In this document: positions 34,245 to 45,195 of the stretch, piece after piece
Layout of the letters: the number at the start of each line of letters is the position of its first letter
Numbering within the stretch: the stretch's first letter is position 1
NCBI RefSeq assembly: GCF_020497125.1
Contig: NC_059093.1
Span: 22,503,301-22,567,300 of the forward strand
Source: Mauremys mutica
Taxonomy: Eukaryota > Chordata > Testudines > Geoemydidae
Length of the DNA: 64,000 bases
Reading direction: 5' to 3'
Made by a program: the position numbers and the translations under genes
The notes under the pieces: model-generated
Database searches by the model: none
Told to the model about the DNA's origin: nothing
What the model saw: only the letters and a program-made list of their open reading frames with translations

Positions 34245-36830
34245 GGAGTTGGGGTGTGTTGGGGGGGTGAGGGGCTCTGGGGTGGGGCTCTGGGGTGGGG
34301 CTGGGAATGAGGGGTTATGGGGGCAGGAGGGGGCTTGGAGTTGGGGTGTGAGAGGGTGAGGGATCCGGCTGGGGGTGAGAGCTCTGGGGTGGGGCTGGGG
34401 ATGAGGGGCTTGGGGGGCAGGAGGGGGCTCTAAGCTGGAGGATGGGGCCGAGAGATTTGGAGTGTGGGAGGGGCTGTGGGTTGAGGTACAGGAGGGGTGA
34501 GGGATCTGGGGTGGGGCTGGGGTGAGAGATTCAGGGTGTGGGACGGGGCTCTGGCTGGGCGTGCAGGCTCTGGGGTGGTGATGGCAATGAGGAGTTTGGG
34601 GTGCAGCAGGGGGCTTTGGTTTTGAGGCGGGGCTCTATGCTGGGGGTGCAGGGTGGGGAGGGCTCTGGGGTGGTGACAGGGATAAGGAGTTTGGGGTGCA
34701 GGAGGGGGCTTTGGTTTTGAGGCGGGGCTCTGGGCTGGGGGTGCAGGGTGGGTGAGAGCTCTGGGGTGGGGCTGGGATGAGGAGTTTGGGGTGCAGGAAG
34801 GGGCTTTGGTTTTGAGACGGGGCTCTGGGCTGGGGGTGCAGGGTGGGTGAGAGCTCTGGGGTGAGGCTGGGATGAGGAGTTTGGGGTGCAGGAGGGGGCT
34901 TTGGTTTTGAGGCGGGGCTCTGGGCTGGGGGTGCAGGGTGGGTGAGAGCTCTGGGGTGGTGACGGGGATGAGGAGTTTGAGGTGCAGGAGGGGCTTTGGT
35001 TTTGAGGCGGGGCTCTGGGCTGGGGGTTCAGGGTGGGTGAGGGCTCTGGGGTGGTGACGGGGGTGAGGAGTTTGGGGTGCAGGAGGGGGCTTTGGTTTTG
35101 AGGCGGGGCTCTGGGCTGGGGGTGCAGGGTGGGTGAGAGCTCTGGGGTGGGGCTGGGATGAGGAGTTTGGGGTGCAGGAGGGGGTTTTGGTTTTGTGACG
35201 GGACTCAGGGCTGGGGGTGCAGGGTGGGTGAGGGCTCTGGGGTGGTGATGGGGATGAGGAGTTTGGGGTCCAGGAGGGGCTTTGGCTTTGAGATGGGGCT
35301 CTGGGCTGGGGGTGCAGGGTGGGTGAGGGCTCTGGGGTGGTGACGGGGATGAGGAGTTTGGGGTGCAGGAAGGTCTTTGGTTTTGAGGCGGGGCTCTGGG
35401 CTGGGGGTGCAGGGTGGGTGAGGGCTCTGGGGTGGTGAGGGGGATGAGGAGTTTGGGGTGCAGGAGGGGGCTTTGGTTTTGAGGCGGGGCTCTGGGCTGG
35501 GGGTGCAGGGTGGGGAGGGCTCTGGGGTGGTGAGGGGGATGAGGAGTTTGGGGTGCAGGAGGGGCTTTGGTTTTGAGGCGGGGCTCTGGGCTGGCGGTGC
35601 AGGGTGGGTGAAAGCTCTGTGGTGGTGACAGGGATGAGGAGTTTGGGGTGCAGGAGGGGGTTTTGGTTTTGAGGCGGGGCTCTGGGCTGGGGGTGCAGGG
35701 TGGGTGAGGGCTCTGGGGTGGTGACAGGGATGAGGAGTTTGGGGTGCAGGAGGGGGCTTTGGCTTTGAGGCGGGGCTCTGGGCTGGGGGTGCAGGGTGGG
35801 TGAGGGCTCTGGGGTGGTGACAGGGATGAGGAGTTTGGGGTGCAGGAGGGGTCTTTGGCTTTGAGGCAGGGCTCTGGGCTGGGGGTGCAGGGTGGTGAGG
35901 GCTCTGGGGTGGTGACGGGGATGAGGAGTTTGGGGTGCAGGAGGGGGTTTTGGTTTTGAGACGGGGCTCTGGGCTGGGGGTGCAGGGTGGGTGAGAGCTC
36001 TGGGGTGGGGCTGGGATGAGGAGTTTGGGGTGCAGGAGGGGCTTTGGTTTTGAGGCGGGGCTCTGGGCTGGGGGTGTAGGGTGGGTGAGAGCTCTGGGGT
36101 GGTGACGGGGATGAGTTTGGGGTGCAGGAGGGGGCTTTGGTTTTGAGGCGGGGCTGGGGGTGCAGGGTGGGTGAGAGCTCTTTGGTGGGGCTGGGATGAG
36201 GAGTTTGGGGTGCAGGAGGGGGCTTTGGTTTTGAGGCGGGGCTCTGGGCTGGGGGTGCAGGGTGGGGAGGGCTCTGGGTGATGACGGGGATGAGGAGTTT
36301 GGGGTGCAGGAGGGGGCTTTGGTTTTGAGGCGGGGCTCAGGGCTGGGGGTGCAGGGTGGGTGAGGGCTCTGGGGTGGTGACTGGGATGAGGAGTTTGGAG
36401 TGCAGGAGGGGGTTTTGGTTTTGAGGCAGGGCTCTGGGCTGGGGGTGCAGGGTGGGGAGGGCTCTGGGGTGGTGAGGGGGATAAGGAGTTTGGGGTGCAG
36501 GAGGGGGTTTTGGTTTTGAGGCGGGGCTCTGGGCTGGGGGTCAGGGTGGGGAAGGCTCTGGGGTGATGACGGGGATGAGGAGTTTGGGGTGCAGGAGGGG
36601 GTTTTGGTTTTGAGGCGGGGCTCTGGGCTGGGGGTGCAGGGTGGGTGAGGGCTCTGGGGTGGTGAGGGGGATGAGGAGTTTGGGGTGCAGGAGGGGGTTT
36701 TGGTTTTGAGGCGGGGCTCTGGGCTGGGGGTGCAGGGTGGGTGAGGGCTCTGGGGTGGTGAGGGGGATGAGGAGTTTGGGGTGCAGGAGGGGGTTTTGGT
36801 TTTGAGACGGGGCTCAGGGCTGGGGCAGAG
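34245..36830. repeat. G-rich ~95-bp minisatellite, about 24 units
   Basis: The unit reads GATGAGGAGTTTGGGGTGCA, GGAGGGGGCTTTGGTTTTGA, GGCGGGGCTCTGGGCTGGGG, GTGCAGGGTGGGTGAGGGCT, CTGGGGTGGTGACGG. From about 34550 it repeats regularly. Before that (34245-34550) shorter irregular versions occur. Units differ by few bases, so it is recently expanded. The + strand is very G-rich with many GGG/GGGG runs, so quadruplex formation is plausible. Open frames inside it are not genes. Confidence 0.97.
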
Positions 36831-36904
36831 GCTTGTGGCTGGGGCAGGAGCTTACCTTGGGTGACACCCGGTCAGTGGCACAGCGGGACTAAGGCAGGCC
36901 CCCT

Positions 36905-37096
36905 GCCTGTCCTGGCTACATTAGTAGGAGATTGAGGGATGTGATTTTTCCCCTCTATCGGGCACTGGTGAGGCCACATCTGAAGTATTGCCTCCAGTTT
37001 TGGGCCCTCCACTTCAGAAAGGATGTGGACAAACTGGAGAGAGTCCAATGGAGGGCAACGAAAATGATTAGGGGCCTGGAGCACATGACTTACGAG
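36905..37096 (+). mobile_element. CR1 ORF2 3' part, first half
   Basis: It reads [20 protein letters not shown] and continues to [11 protein letters not shown], where a hAT-type MITE interrupts it. The element resumes at 37651. Confidence 0.93.
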
Positions 37097-37650
37097 CAGG
37101 GCTGGTGCAACCATTTAGGCGACCTAGGTGGTCGCCTAGGGTGCTGGGATTTTGGGGGCGCCATTTTCTTCGGCAGCGACTGCGGCGGGCAGATCTTCAG
37201 CCACCACAGTTGCTGCCGGCATTTAGGCGGAGGGAGCTGGGGCAGGGGAGCGCGGGGAGGGCCGCCTGCAGAAAGTAAGGGGGGGCACGCAGGGGAACTC
37301 CCCGCCTCAGCTCATGCCTTCCCCGCCTCCTCCCCGAGCACGCCGTGGCTGCTTCACTTTTTTCGCCTCCCAGGCTTGCGGCGCCTAAGCTGATCGGTGC
37401 CAGAAGCCTGGGAGGCGGGAGAAGTGAAGCAGCAACAGCATGCTCAAGGTGCTCGTGCATGGAGCAGAGGTGAGCTGGGCCGGGGGAGGGTGCCTCAGGG
37501 TGAAGGGTGGGGGATGAGGAGCTGCCGCAAGGAGGGCACCTCAGGGCGGAGGGTGGGAGCTGCCGTGGGGGGAGGCACCTCAGGGCGGGGTGGGGGGGGC
37601 ACAAGGTATAAGTTTCGCCTAGGGCACAAAACATCCTTCCACTGGCCCTG
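37097..37650. mobile_element. hAT-type MITE inserted in CR1
   Basis: The ends CAGGGCTGGTGCAA and CCACTGGCCCTG form a terminal inverted repeat. They are flanked by CTTACGAG (37089-37096) and CTTATGAG (37651-37658), an 8-bp duplication with one change. The CR1 reading frame resumes exactly on the other side. The interior is GC-rich and non-coding. Confidence 0.92.
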
Positions 37651-38055
37651 CTTATGAGGAGAGGCTGAGGGACCTGGGATTGTTTAGTCTGCAGAAGAGA
37701 AGAGTGAGGGGGGATTTGATAGCTGCTTTCAACTACCTGAAAGGGGGTTCCAAGGAGGATGGATCTAGATTGTTCTCAGTGATGGCAGATGACAGAACAA
37801 GGAGCAATGGTCTCAAGTTGCAGCGGGGGAGGTCAAGGTTGGATATTAGGCAAAACTGTTTCACTAGGAGGGTGGTGAAGCACTGGAATGGGTTACCTAG
37901 GGAGGTGATGGAATCTCCTTCCTTAGACGTTTTTAAGGTCAGGCTTGACAAATCCCTGGCTGGGATGATATAGTTGGGGTTGGTTCTGCCTTGAGCAGCG
38001 GTTGGACTAGATACCTCCTGAGGTCTCTTCCAACCCTGATATTCTATGATCTTAT
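37651..38055 (+). mobile_element. CR1 LINE 3' end, second half
   Basis: The CR1 frame continues ([20 protein letters not shown], then [13 protein letters not shown]) to the 3' UTR and the terminal ATTCTATGATCTTATGA repeat. With 36905-37096 it is one element split by a MITE. Confidence 0.95.
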
Positions 38056-38510
38056 GAATCTTAAGACAAGCAATTTGTAGGTATAACTAATTTTCAGTAG
38101 TTCTAATATTGCAAAACTCTGTGGAACCCACCGACTTGTCATGGGGACAGTTATATTTACCTGTCATACTTACAGGATTTGTAAGAATTTTTTGACTCCT
38201 CTCCAATTTTGTCATGATTTTTTATTCTACATGATTCTAAAAGACCTTGAGACTGTGGGGCCCTGGTTCTGCACTATAATTGGTCACAGTGGAGAGTAAC
38301 AGCTTTAGCACCCTGATTCAGAGACTAAAAGGTGGAGTGCAGAATCTTACAGCAGGGTCTAAGCTTTGGCATTCTAGTTCTTTTTCATGCCATACATTTT
38401 AATGATCGTCTTTAAGGGGGAAATATCATCTAATTGTTATACTGTCATGTGGAATTATTTTGATGAGTGTCTACATGTGGTAATAAAAAAAGGTAATAAT
38501 TGGAGATATA
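38056..38510. other. Intergenic, no feature
   Basis: AT-rich sequence between a CR1 end and a SINE, with nothing recognised. Confidence 0.45.
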
Positions 38511-38512
38511 CC

Positions 38513-38685
38513 AATCTCCTAGAACTGGAAGGGACCTTGAAAGGTCATCAAGTCCAGCCCCCTGCCTTCACTAGCAGGACCAATTTTTGCCCCAGATCCC
38601 TAAGTGGCCTCCTCAAGGACTGAACTCACAACCCTGGGTTTAGCAGGCCAATGCTCAAACCACTGAGCTATCCCTCCCCCATGTG
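38513..38685 (-). repeat. tRNA-derived turtle SINE
   Basis: Reverse-oriented copy. CCTAGAACTGGAAGGGACCT comes first and GCTCAAACCACTGAGCTATC last. It has the same structure as the copy at 4499. Confidence 0.93.
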
Positions 38686-39264
38686 GGGGTCTTGCAGGCT
38701 CTATAGAATGACTCTAAGGAATATGTCTGTGCAAATCTAAAGCACAGACGCTGGCTTGAAGTAGCTGGGCTGTGAGCTGGGCAGATCTGCAGAAATAGCC
38801 CCAATCTCCTACTCCACAGAGGTGCTATATATCTGCAGTAGTGTTGGAAGAACTTTTTCTTCATAGTACGTACAGCAAGCAGAATTCTGCTGCAGTCCTT
38901 CAAGTTAGATAGCATTAAAATTAGGGCTGTCCGGCAATTAATTGTGCTGTTAAACAATAATAGAATACCATTTCTTTAAATATTTTGGGATTTTTACATC
39001 TTTTTACATCTTTTACATTTTCAAGTATATTGATTTCACTTACAGCGCAGAATACAAAGTGTACAGTGCTCACTGTATATTTTTATTACAGCTATTTGCA
39101 GTGTAAAAATAAAAAGTGTTTTTCAATTCACGTAATACAAGTACAGTAGAGCAATCTTTTTACCATGTAAGTTGAACTTACAAATGTAGAATTATATACA
39201 AAAAAATAGCTGCATTCATAAATAAAGCAATGTAAAATTGTAGCGCATACAGGTCCACTCAGTC

Positions 39265-39567
39265 CTACTTCTTGTTCACCCGATTGCTCAGACAAACAAG
39301 TTTGGTACAATTTGCAGGAGATAATACTGCCCACTTATTGTTTGCAGTGTCATGTGAAAGTGATAACAGGCTTTCGCGTGGCACTTTTGTAGCTGGCATC
39401 ACAAGACATTTACCTGCCAGATGCGCTACAGATTCATACGTCCCTTCATGCTTCAACCACCATTCCAGAGGACATGCGTCCAGACTGATGATGGGTTCTG
39501 CTCGATAACGATCCAAAGCAGAGTGGACTGACGCATGTTCATTTTCATCATCTGAGTCGGATGCCAA
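39265..39567 (-). pseudogene. hAT transposase C-terminal dimerisation fragment (left arm)
   Basis: The frame reads ACPLEWWLKHEGTYESVAHL and ends near SPANCTKLVCLSNRVNKK. This is the hATC dimerisation region (P-L-x-W-W ... hydrophobic heptads ... S-x-E-R-x-F-S). Here SERLFS is changed to RESLLS. Only the C-terminus is present. The DDE core and BED finger are absent, so no active transposase is encoded. An acidic stretch (ASDSDDENEHASVHSALDRY) precedes it. Confidence 0.88.
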
Positions 39568-39606
39568 ATCTCACATTGATACCTTCTTTGCGTTTTGTCA
39601 AATCTG

Positions 39607-40592
39607 CTGTGAAAAGAACAAGGCGTGCTTGTGGCACCTTAGAGACTAACAAATTTGTTTGGGCATAAGCTTTCATGGGCTAAAACCCACTTCATCGGAT
39701 GCATCCAGTGGAAAGTACAGGAGGAAGATAGATATATACACAGAGAACATTAAAAATGAGACTAATCAATTAAGGTGGGCTAGTATCAGCAGGAGGAAAA
39801 AAACTTTTGTCTTGATAATCAGGATGGCTCATTTCAAACAGTTGACAAGAAGGTGTGAGTAACAGTAGGGGAAAATTAGCATGGGTAAATAGTTTTTAGT
39901 TTGTGTAATGACCCATCCACGTCCAGTCTTAATTCAAGCCTAATTTAATGGTGTCCAGTTTGCAAATTAATTCCAGTTCTTCAGTTACTCGTTGGAGTCT
40001 GTTTTTTGAAGAATTGCAACTTTGAGGTCTGTAATTGAGTGTCCATGGAGACTGACGTTTTCTCCGAATGGTTTTTGAATGTTATAATTCTTGACGTCTG
40101 ATTTGTGTCCATTTATTCTTTTGCATAGAGACTCTCCAGTTTGGCCAATGTACATGGCAGAGGGAAATTCCTGGCACATGATGGCATATATCACACTGAT
40201 AGATGTTCAGGTGAATGAGCCCCTGATGGCATGGCTGATATGATTAGGTCCTATGATGGTGTCCCTTGAATAGATATGTGGACAGAGTTGGCAATGGGCT
40301 TTGTTGCAAGGATAGGTTCCTTGATTAGTTTTTTTGTTGTGTGGTTGCTGGTGAGTATTTGCTTCAGGTTGGGGGCTGTCTGTAAGCGAGGACTGGCCTG
40401 TCTCCCAAGATCTGTGAGAGTGAGGGATCGTCCTTCAGGATAGGTTGTAGATCCTTGATGATGCGCTGGAGAGGTTTTAGTTGAGGGCTGAAGATGACGG
40501 CTAGTGGTGTTCTGTTATTTTCTTTGTTGGGTCTGTCCTGGAGTAGGTGACTTCTGAGTACACTTCTGGCTCTGTCAATCTGTTTCTTCACT
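39607..40592 (-). mobile_element. Penelope-like retroelement inside hAT
   Basis: On the minus strand, from 40590 down: an RT-end region (SQLKPLQRII-like PQLKPLQRIIKDLQPILKDD, RPVLAYRQPP), then a GIY-YIG endonuclease segment, then a 3' UTR ending in the module CCACTTCATCGGATGC / CTTGTGGCACC. It interrupts the hAT sequence between GTGAAA and TTCTTAAAATG. This 3' end differs from the TATCAGAGGGG type, so it is another Penelope subfamily. Its hammerhead-like core reads CCGATGA. Confidence 0.88.
39985..40194 (-). pseudogene. Penelope GIY-YIG endonuclease fragment
   Basis: MYIGQTGESLCKRINGHKSD is the Y-x-G-Q-T / R-x-x-x-H-x-x-D core of the GIY-YIG domain used by Penelope elements for integration. 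FGENVSLHGHSITDLKVAIL follows, then the protein ends shortly after. The RT palm is absent, so the element is 5' truncated and non-functional. Confidence 0.9.
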
Positions 40593-40754
40593 TATTCTTA
40601 AAATGAATATGTGCTAGGTCATCATCCAGGACTGCTATAACATGAAATATATGGCAGAATGCGGGTAAAACAGAAGAGGAGACATCCAATTCTCCCCAAG
40701 AAGTTCAGTCACAAATTTAATTAATGCATTATTTTTTTAACGAGAACCATCAGT

Positions 40755-41120
40755 ATGGAAGCATATCCTCTGGAATGGTGGCCAGAACATGAGGGGGCAT
40801 ACGAATGTTTAGCATATCTGGCACGGAAATACCTTGCAACACCGGTTACAAAAGTGCCACACGAACGCCTGGTCTCACTTTTAGGTGACATTGTAAATAA
40901 GAAGCAGGCAGCAGTATCTCCCCGTACATGTAAACAAACTTGTTTCTCTTTGCGATTGGCTGAAGGACTAGGACTTAATGGACTTGTAGGTGCTACAGTT
41001 TTATATCGTTTTGTTTTTGAGTGCAGTTTCTTTTTTGTACATAATTTAATGATAGGTTTATTGAAAAATACTATTTCTTTTACAGTGCAAATATTTGTAA
41101 TAAAAAATAATACAAAGTGA
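40755..41120 (+). pseudogene. hAT transposase C-terminal fragment (right arm)
   Basis: The frame starts MEAYPLEWWPEHEGAYECLA and continues with VTKVPHERLVSLLGDIVNKK. It is the same hATC segment as in the left arm but on the opposite strand, so the two form the arms of a fold-back. After KQTCFSL the frame diverges from the family and is not informative. Confidence 0.88.
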
Positions 41121-41324
41121 GCACTGTACACTTTGTATTCAGTGTTGGATTAGAAATCAATATATTTGAAAATGTAGAAAAACATCCTAAATATTGAATA
41201 CATTTCAATTTGTATTCCATTGTTTAACAATGTGATGTATCATGTTTAATTTTTTAATCATGATTAATTTTGTTGAGTTAAACACATGAGTTAACTGTGA
41301 TTAATCGACAGCCCTAATTAAAAT

Positions 41325-42192
41325 GTTTCATCCTAATATTGTAATGCAGACATGAGTAATATTGTACTCCTATGGATGAAGTAGGGTTTTATATAGTGGA
41401 TAGGATTTTCTTCAGTATCTAGCGTAAGAGTTTTCAGTACAAGAATTTCATAAAAAGAAAGCAGTTCTGAATCACCTTCCCTTTGATGAACACCTTCCAC
41501 TTACTTTTCTGGAGCTTACTTGGCTTGTTAAGTATTCCTGTTGATGGTCTGCACCATAACTTCCTTGAATGGTTTTGTAATCTGTTCCCGTAGTTCAGAA
41601 GATGCAATTTTCAATTAATTTGATCTTGCTGCCCAACTCCTGCACTTTTTCATCACATTTTTTTTTCCATCCTGACTTCCAAATTAATAAATTGAGCTGA
41701 GGTTCCCTCAGTTTTGTTTTCCACAGATTAAATGGCAGCACAGAGAATATCTTGGGATATTGTTGGGAGTGAAATCACTCCAGTATTCTTTGGACAAAAA
41801 ACTGTCTAGAAATGTCATCAGGTGCAGCCAATCACATGCGAGATGCCATAGGTTCAATATTTTTTTTATTTTATTTTTATTCATATGTTCATATCTCCAG
41901 ATTCAGCATCTCTGAGGATTTTGATGACATTTAGTTTTTCTTTCAGTCATTCAGGGAAGGAAACTAAAAAAAGTGGCTGCTATTGATGAAATAAGCAGGA
42001 ACACCCTCCTACTTCTCAGCTGCCAACTCAGTCTTTGCCCTCAAGAGTTTGTTTTTATAAAATAACAAACTGTTTTAAGTACGGTAGAGCTGTGACAGAT
42101 CTGTGTTTTGGAATTGCTGGATACTAAAAACTTGAGCCTCTAAAATGATCAAATATCAGGTGAATTTTTGAATAGAAATGTATTTTACATTA
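41325..42192. other. Intergenic, AT-rich, no gene
   Basis: Nothing recognised apart from T-runs near 41660 and 41870. Confidence 0.5.
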
Positions 42193-42202
42193 TGATAAAA
42201 AT

Positions 42203-42424
42203 AGCAGCAAAGAATCCTGTGGCACCTTATAGACTAACAGACGTTTTGCAGCATGAGCTTTCGTGGGTGAATACCCACTTCTTCAGATGCAAGTGGTGCA
42301 TCTGAAGAAGTGGGTATTCACCCACGAAAGCTCATGCTGCAAAACGTCTGTTAGTCTATAAGGTGCCACAGGATTCTTTGCTGCTTTTACAGATCCAGAC
42401 TAACACGGCTACCCCTCTGATACT
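42203..42424. mobile_element. Palindromic pair of Penelope 3' ends, 12-bp TSD
   Basis: The left arm (42203-42291) and right arm (42297-42385) are reverse complements over about 89 bases with a 5-base spacer AGTGG. The right arm continues to the outer end ACTAACACGGCTACCCCTCT. TGATAAAAATAG flanks the unit at 42193-42204 and 42425-42436, so it inserted as one. Both arms carry CTGAAGA...GAAA hammerhead-like cores. Confidence 0.93.
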
Positions 42425-42436
42425 TGATAAAAATAG

Positions 42437-43680
42437 AGAGTTTTTACTTAAAAACGCTAATGGATTCATTGAATTAAACACTGAGAATTGCCAATGTTGT
42501 TTTTATTAGAATTCTGCAGTCTAAACATTTTACTGTAATATTAAAATTGTCACTTACATGCAAATCAAATAAGTGCTTGTAAGATAATCATTTTTTTTAA
42601 ATGAAGATCTGCAGTTATAGATGATATAAGCTTTCTGTGAGTTGAGACAGACTGTAATTTGCTGTTTGTCAATGCCTGGTCAATACAGTTTTGTCTTTAG
42701 AAATGAATTGCTCAGATACCTTTCTGATGAGCATGCTATGAAAGTGTAGGCAGGTGGGTAAAATCAGTTGTGGGCAAATTATATTCCAAGGGCACAAGGC
42801 TTTCCACACTATCTGGAAACAGCCTGGATTTGTCACCCATTGCATCCTTCTGAACATCTTATGGGAAACACTAGGTGGCGAGGATTCAGAGCCTAGAAAC
42901 AGGTGCACAAGACGTGGAAGTCTGATAGTGTTATACTTTCAATAATTAACGTTTTGAGTTAACGCCCCTGAAGAGACTGCAATGATATTTACGTAGTAAC
43001 TCTACTCATTAGAAATAGAGAGCTCCAAACAAATTTCCTTCACCAAGGGTTGTTTCTTTTGTCTTTATTTCATCTCTTTTGGTATTTTTTGCCTGGCATT
43101 CTTCAGCCAGCCTGTGTATGTGGCCACTCTGGTATTGTATTGATGTGATTTAGAGGAGAAGGGGGAAGATCTTAAAGTGAGAAGCCACAATGTGTGCGAC
43201 CTCAGACTCCACAGTGTTGAACTCTCAAATACAAAAGAGAGAATTTTCCTTTGTCGCCTTGATGCCTGAGGTAGATTGTCAGAGCCTTGACAGCTGGCAC
43301 CACCACCGATACCCAGGCATCTCCCAAGTTGATCTGTGAGATTAACTCCTCAAAGGGCTTAAGTATTTGGATCAGAGTCTCTGCTAGGCTCCTCTGTACC
43401 AACACCAGCACCTCAGCTTTCCCTTTTTCTGAGAAGAAAGTGATCAGAGCCTGATTGTTCTCTACCAGGCCTTTTTTCGGATAGAATATATGGAGTCCAA
43501 TTTGAAAGCTTGTTAAGACCCATTTTCATTTGCAGCTTTTGGAGCCTAGAAACCGCATCAGAAGAATGCTTAAAATGGCAGATCAGTCCAGCCAAACCAA
43601 CTGCATGTTTTGCATGGAAGTTTGTTTTAAAAACAGCATTTGTAGTATAATGCTATTGAGTGTGCTTTGGCCACCCAAAG
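42437..43680. other. Intergenic, no gene
   Basis: AT-rich sequence without a supportable gene or named repeat. Some short open frames on the minus strand (43202-43595) lack splice signals or family motifs. Confidence 0.45.
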
Positions 43681-43719
43681 TGGCGAGCGGGTAAAGGCGG
43701 CGGCGGCGGCGTGAGGTGC

Positions 43720-45195
43720 CCAAACTCCCCCCGGCCCCCCGTCTAATACCCCCCACCCCCGAATACCCCCTGCCCTCTTTCCCCAAATGCGTCCAGCCCC
43801 GCTTCTACCTCCCATCCCCCATACCTCCCACACCCCCTCTTCTCCCCCCCGCCCCCTCCCCAAATGCCTTCCACCCCCATCTAGTTCCCCACCCCCAAAT
43901 ACCTCCTCCCTCATCTACCCCCATCCCCCCAAATACCTCCCACCCCCTCTTCTACCCCTGCCCCCAAATACCTCCCACCCCCATCTAATACCCCCCACCG
44001 CCGAATACCCCCTGCCCCCTTTCCCCAAATGCGTCCAGCCCCCCTTCTACCTCCCATCCCCCATCCTCTGCTCTCTCCAATGTTGATATCACTCGGCTGC
44101 GTGCGTGAGTTCCCTCTGTGTGCTGCCCCAGCTCTGCAGATAGCTGACACAGCAGACCCGACGAGAACCCCCAATGACCACAGAGTCCAGTAAGATGCAA
44201 AGTCACGTCGGCTAGGTTTATTGCGACCTCGGACACAATTGCAGTTCCCTGTAGGTTTCTTAGCCTAATTCAGGGCATACTACGAGAAAGTGCCTCTTGG
44301 CAATGGACCCGGCTCAGTGGCGGGACTTTCCACTCCCCCTTCGGCCGGACAAAGACACCGCCCCAGGGATGCATTCTTATACACAGATACAAACAAGTTA
44401 CACATCACACCTGACGTATGCTTCCACGTAGCACGGTGCAACCCCTCTACGTATTAAGGTGCCGCCTTCTACCTTGTACATGTTGGTTCGATCAAAACAA
44501 CTCTATCCATCATATTCCCCTTTTGCCCCTGTCATTGGGATGGGTCGGCCTGTCCTCCTGTTATCTATGGAATGTTTCAGTATAGTGTGTTCTAGTGCTG
44601 TGTTTATGCTAGGTGAATATATGTTTATGCAGCATCAGCCCTTTTCGTGCCAGCTTCTGTGAGCAGGGCCTACCTCTGGCTCACAGCTTAACTTTGCTTT
44701 ATGTTAGCAAGGTCTTGACCATTACTTTAGTTCAGGCCTCAGGCCTCATACTGGGCCTTTATCAGGGCCTACACTTACTACACCTCCCACCCCCCTCTTG
44801 TCCCCCCCGCCCCCTCCCCAAATGCCTTCCACCCCCATCTAGTTCCCCACCCCCAAATACCTCCTCCCTCATCTACCCCCATCCCCCCAAATACCTCCCA
44901 CCCCCCTCTTCTACCCCTGCCCCCAAATACCTCCACCCCCGTCTAATACCCCCCACCCCCGAATACCCCCTGTCCCCTTTCCCCAAATGCGTCCAGCCCC
45001 CCTTCTACCTCCCACACCCCCTCTTCTCCCCCCTTCCCCAAATGCCTTCCACCCCCATCTAGTTCCCCACCCCCAAATACCTCCTCCCTCATCTACCCCC
45101 ATCCCCCCAAATACCTCCCTCCCCCTCTTCTATCCCTGCCCCCAAATACCTCCCATCCTCCCCTTCTTCAATCCCCGCCCCCCCAAATACCGCCC
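43720..45195. repeat. C-rich minisatellite with higher-order units
   Basis: Monomers of ~35 bases (CCCCCAAATACCTCCCACCCC) are organised in larger units of about 225 bases. Segments starting CCCTCCCCAAATGCCTTCCA recur at about 43853, 44812 and 45030. The array is split by the LTR. The minus strand is very G-rich. Confidence 0.9.
44079..44780 (-). mobile_element. Probable solo LTR of an endogenous retrovirus
   Basis: A ~700-base non-repetitive block splits the C-rich array. On the minus strand it starts TGTAGTAAGTGTAG and ends ATATCAACA, the TG...CA form of LTRs. It has an AATAAA signal (TTTATT at 44217-44222 on the +) about 140 bases before its end. No internal viral genes are present. A target duplication could not be fixed because the flanks are repetitive. 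Confidence 0.65.

Larger units (their letters stand above)
38922..41316. mobile_element. Fold-back hAT element with Penelope insert
   Basis: The ends TAGGGCTGTC and GACAGCCCTA are perfect inverted repeats flanked by an exact 8-bp duplication ATTAAAAT (38914-38921, 41317-41324), which defines a hAT insertion. The two arms (about 38922-39605 and 40600-41316) are diverged inverted copies of each other over ~650 bases. Each includes the C-terminal transposase segment. A Penelope element occupies the middle. Confidence 0.93.

Noticed and set aside
34245..36830. Regular ~95-base repeat that might be a CRISPR-like array
   Set aside because: Units are contiguous with no unique spacers, the DNA is vertebrate, and no cas genes are present. 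It is a minisatellite.
39265..39567. Domesticated ZBED-type gene
   Set aside because: Only the dimerisation tail is present, inside a TSD-flanked transposon with a mirror copy. No BED finger or intact frame.
39985..40194. Homing endonuclease or nuclear repair nuclease (GIY-YIG)
   Set aside because: The neighbouring RT-end segment and the Penelope 3' module place it in a retroelement. The same holds for 55304-55633.
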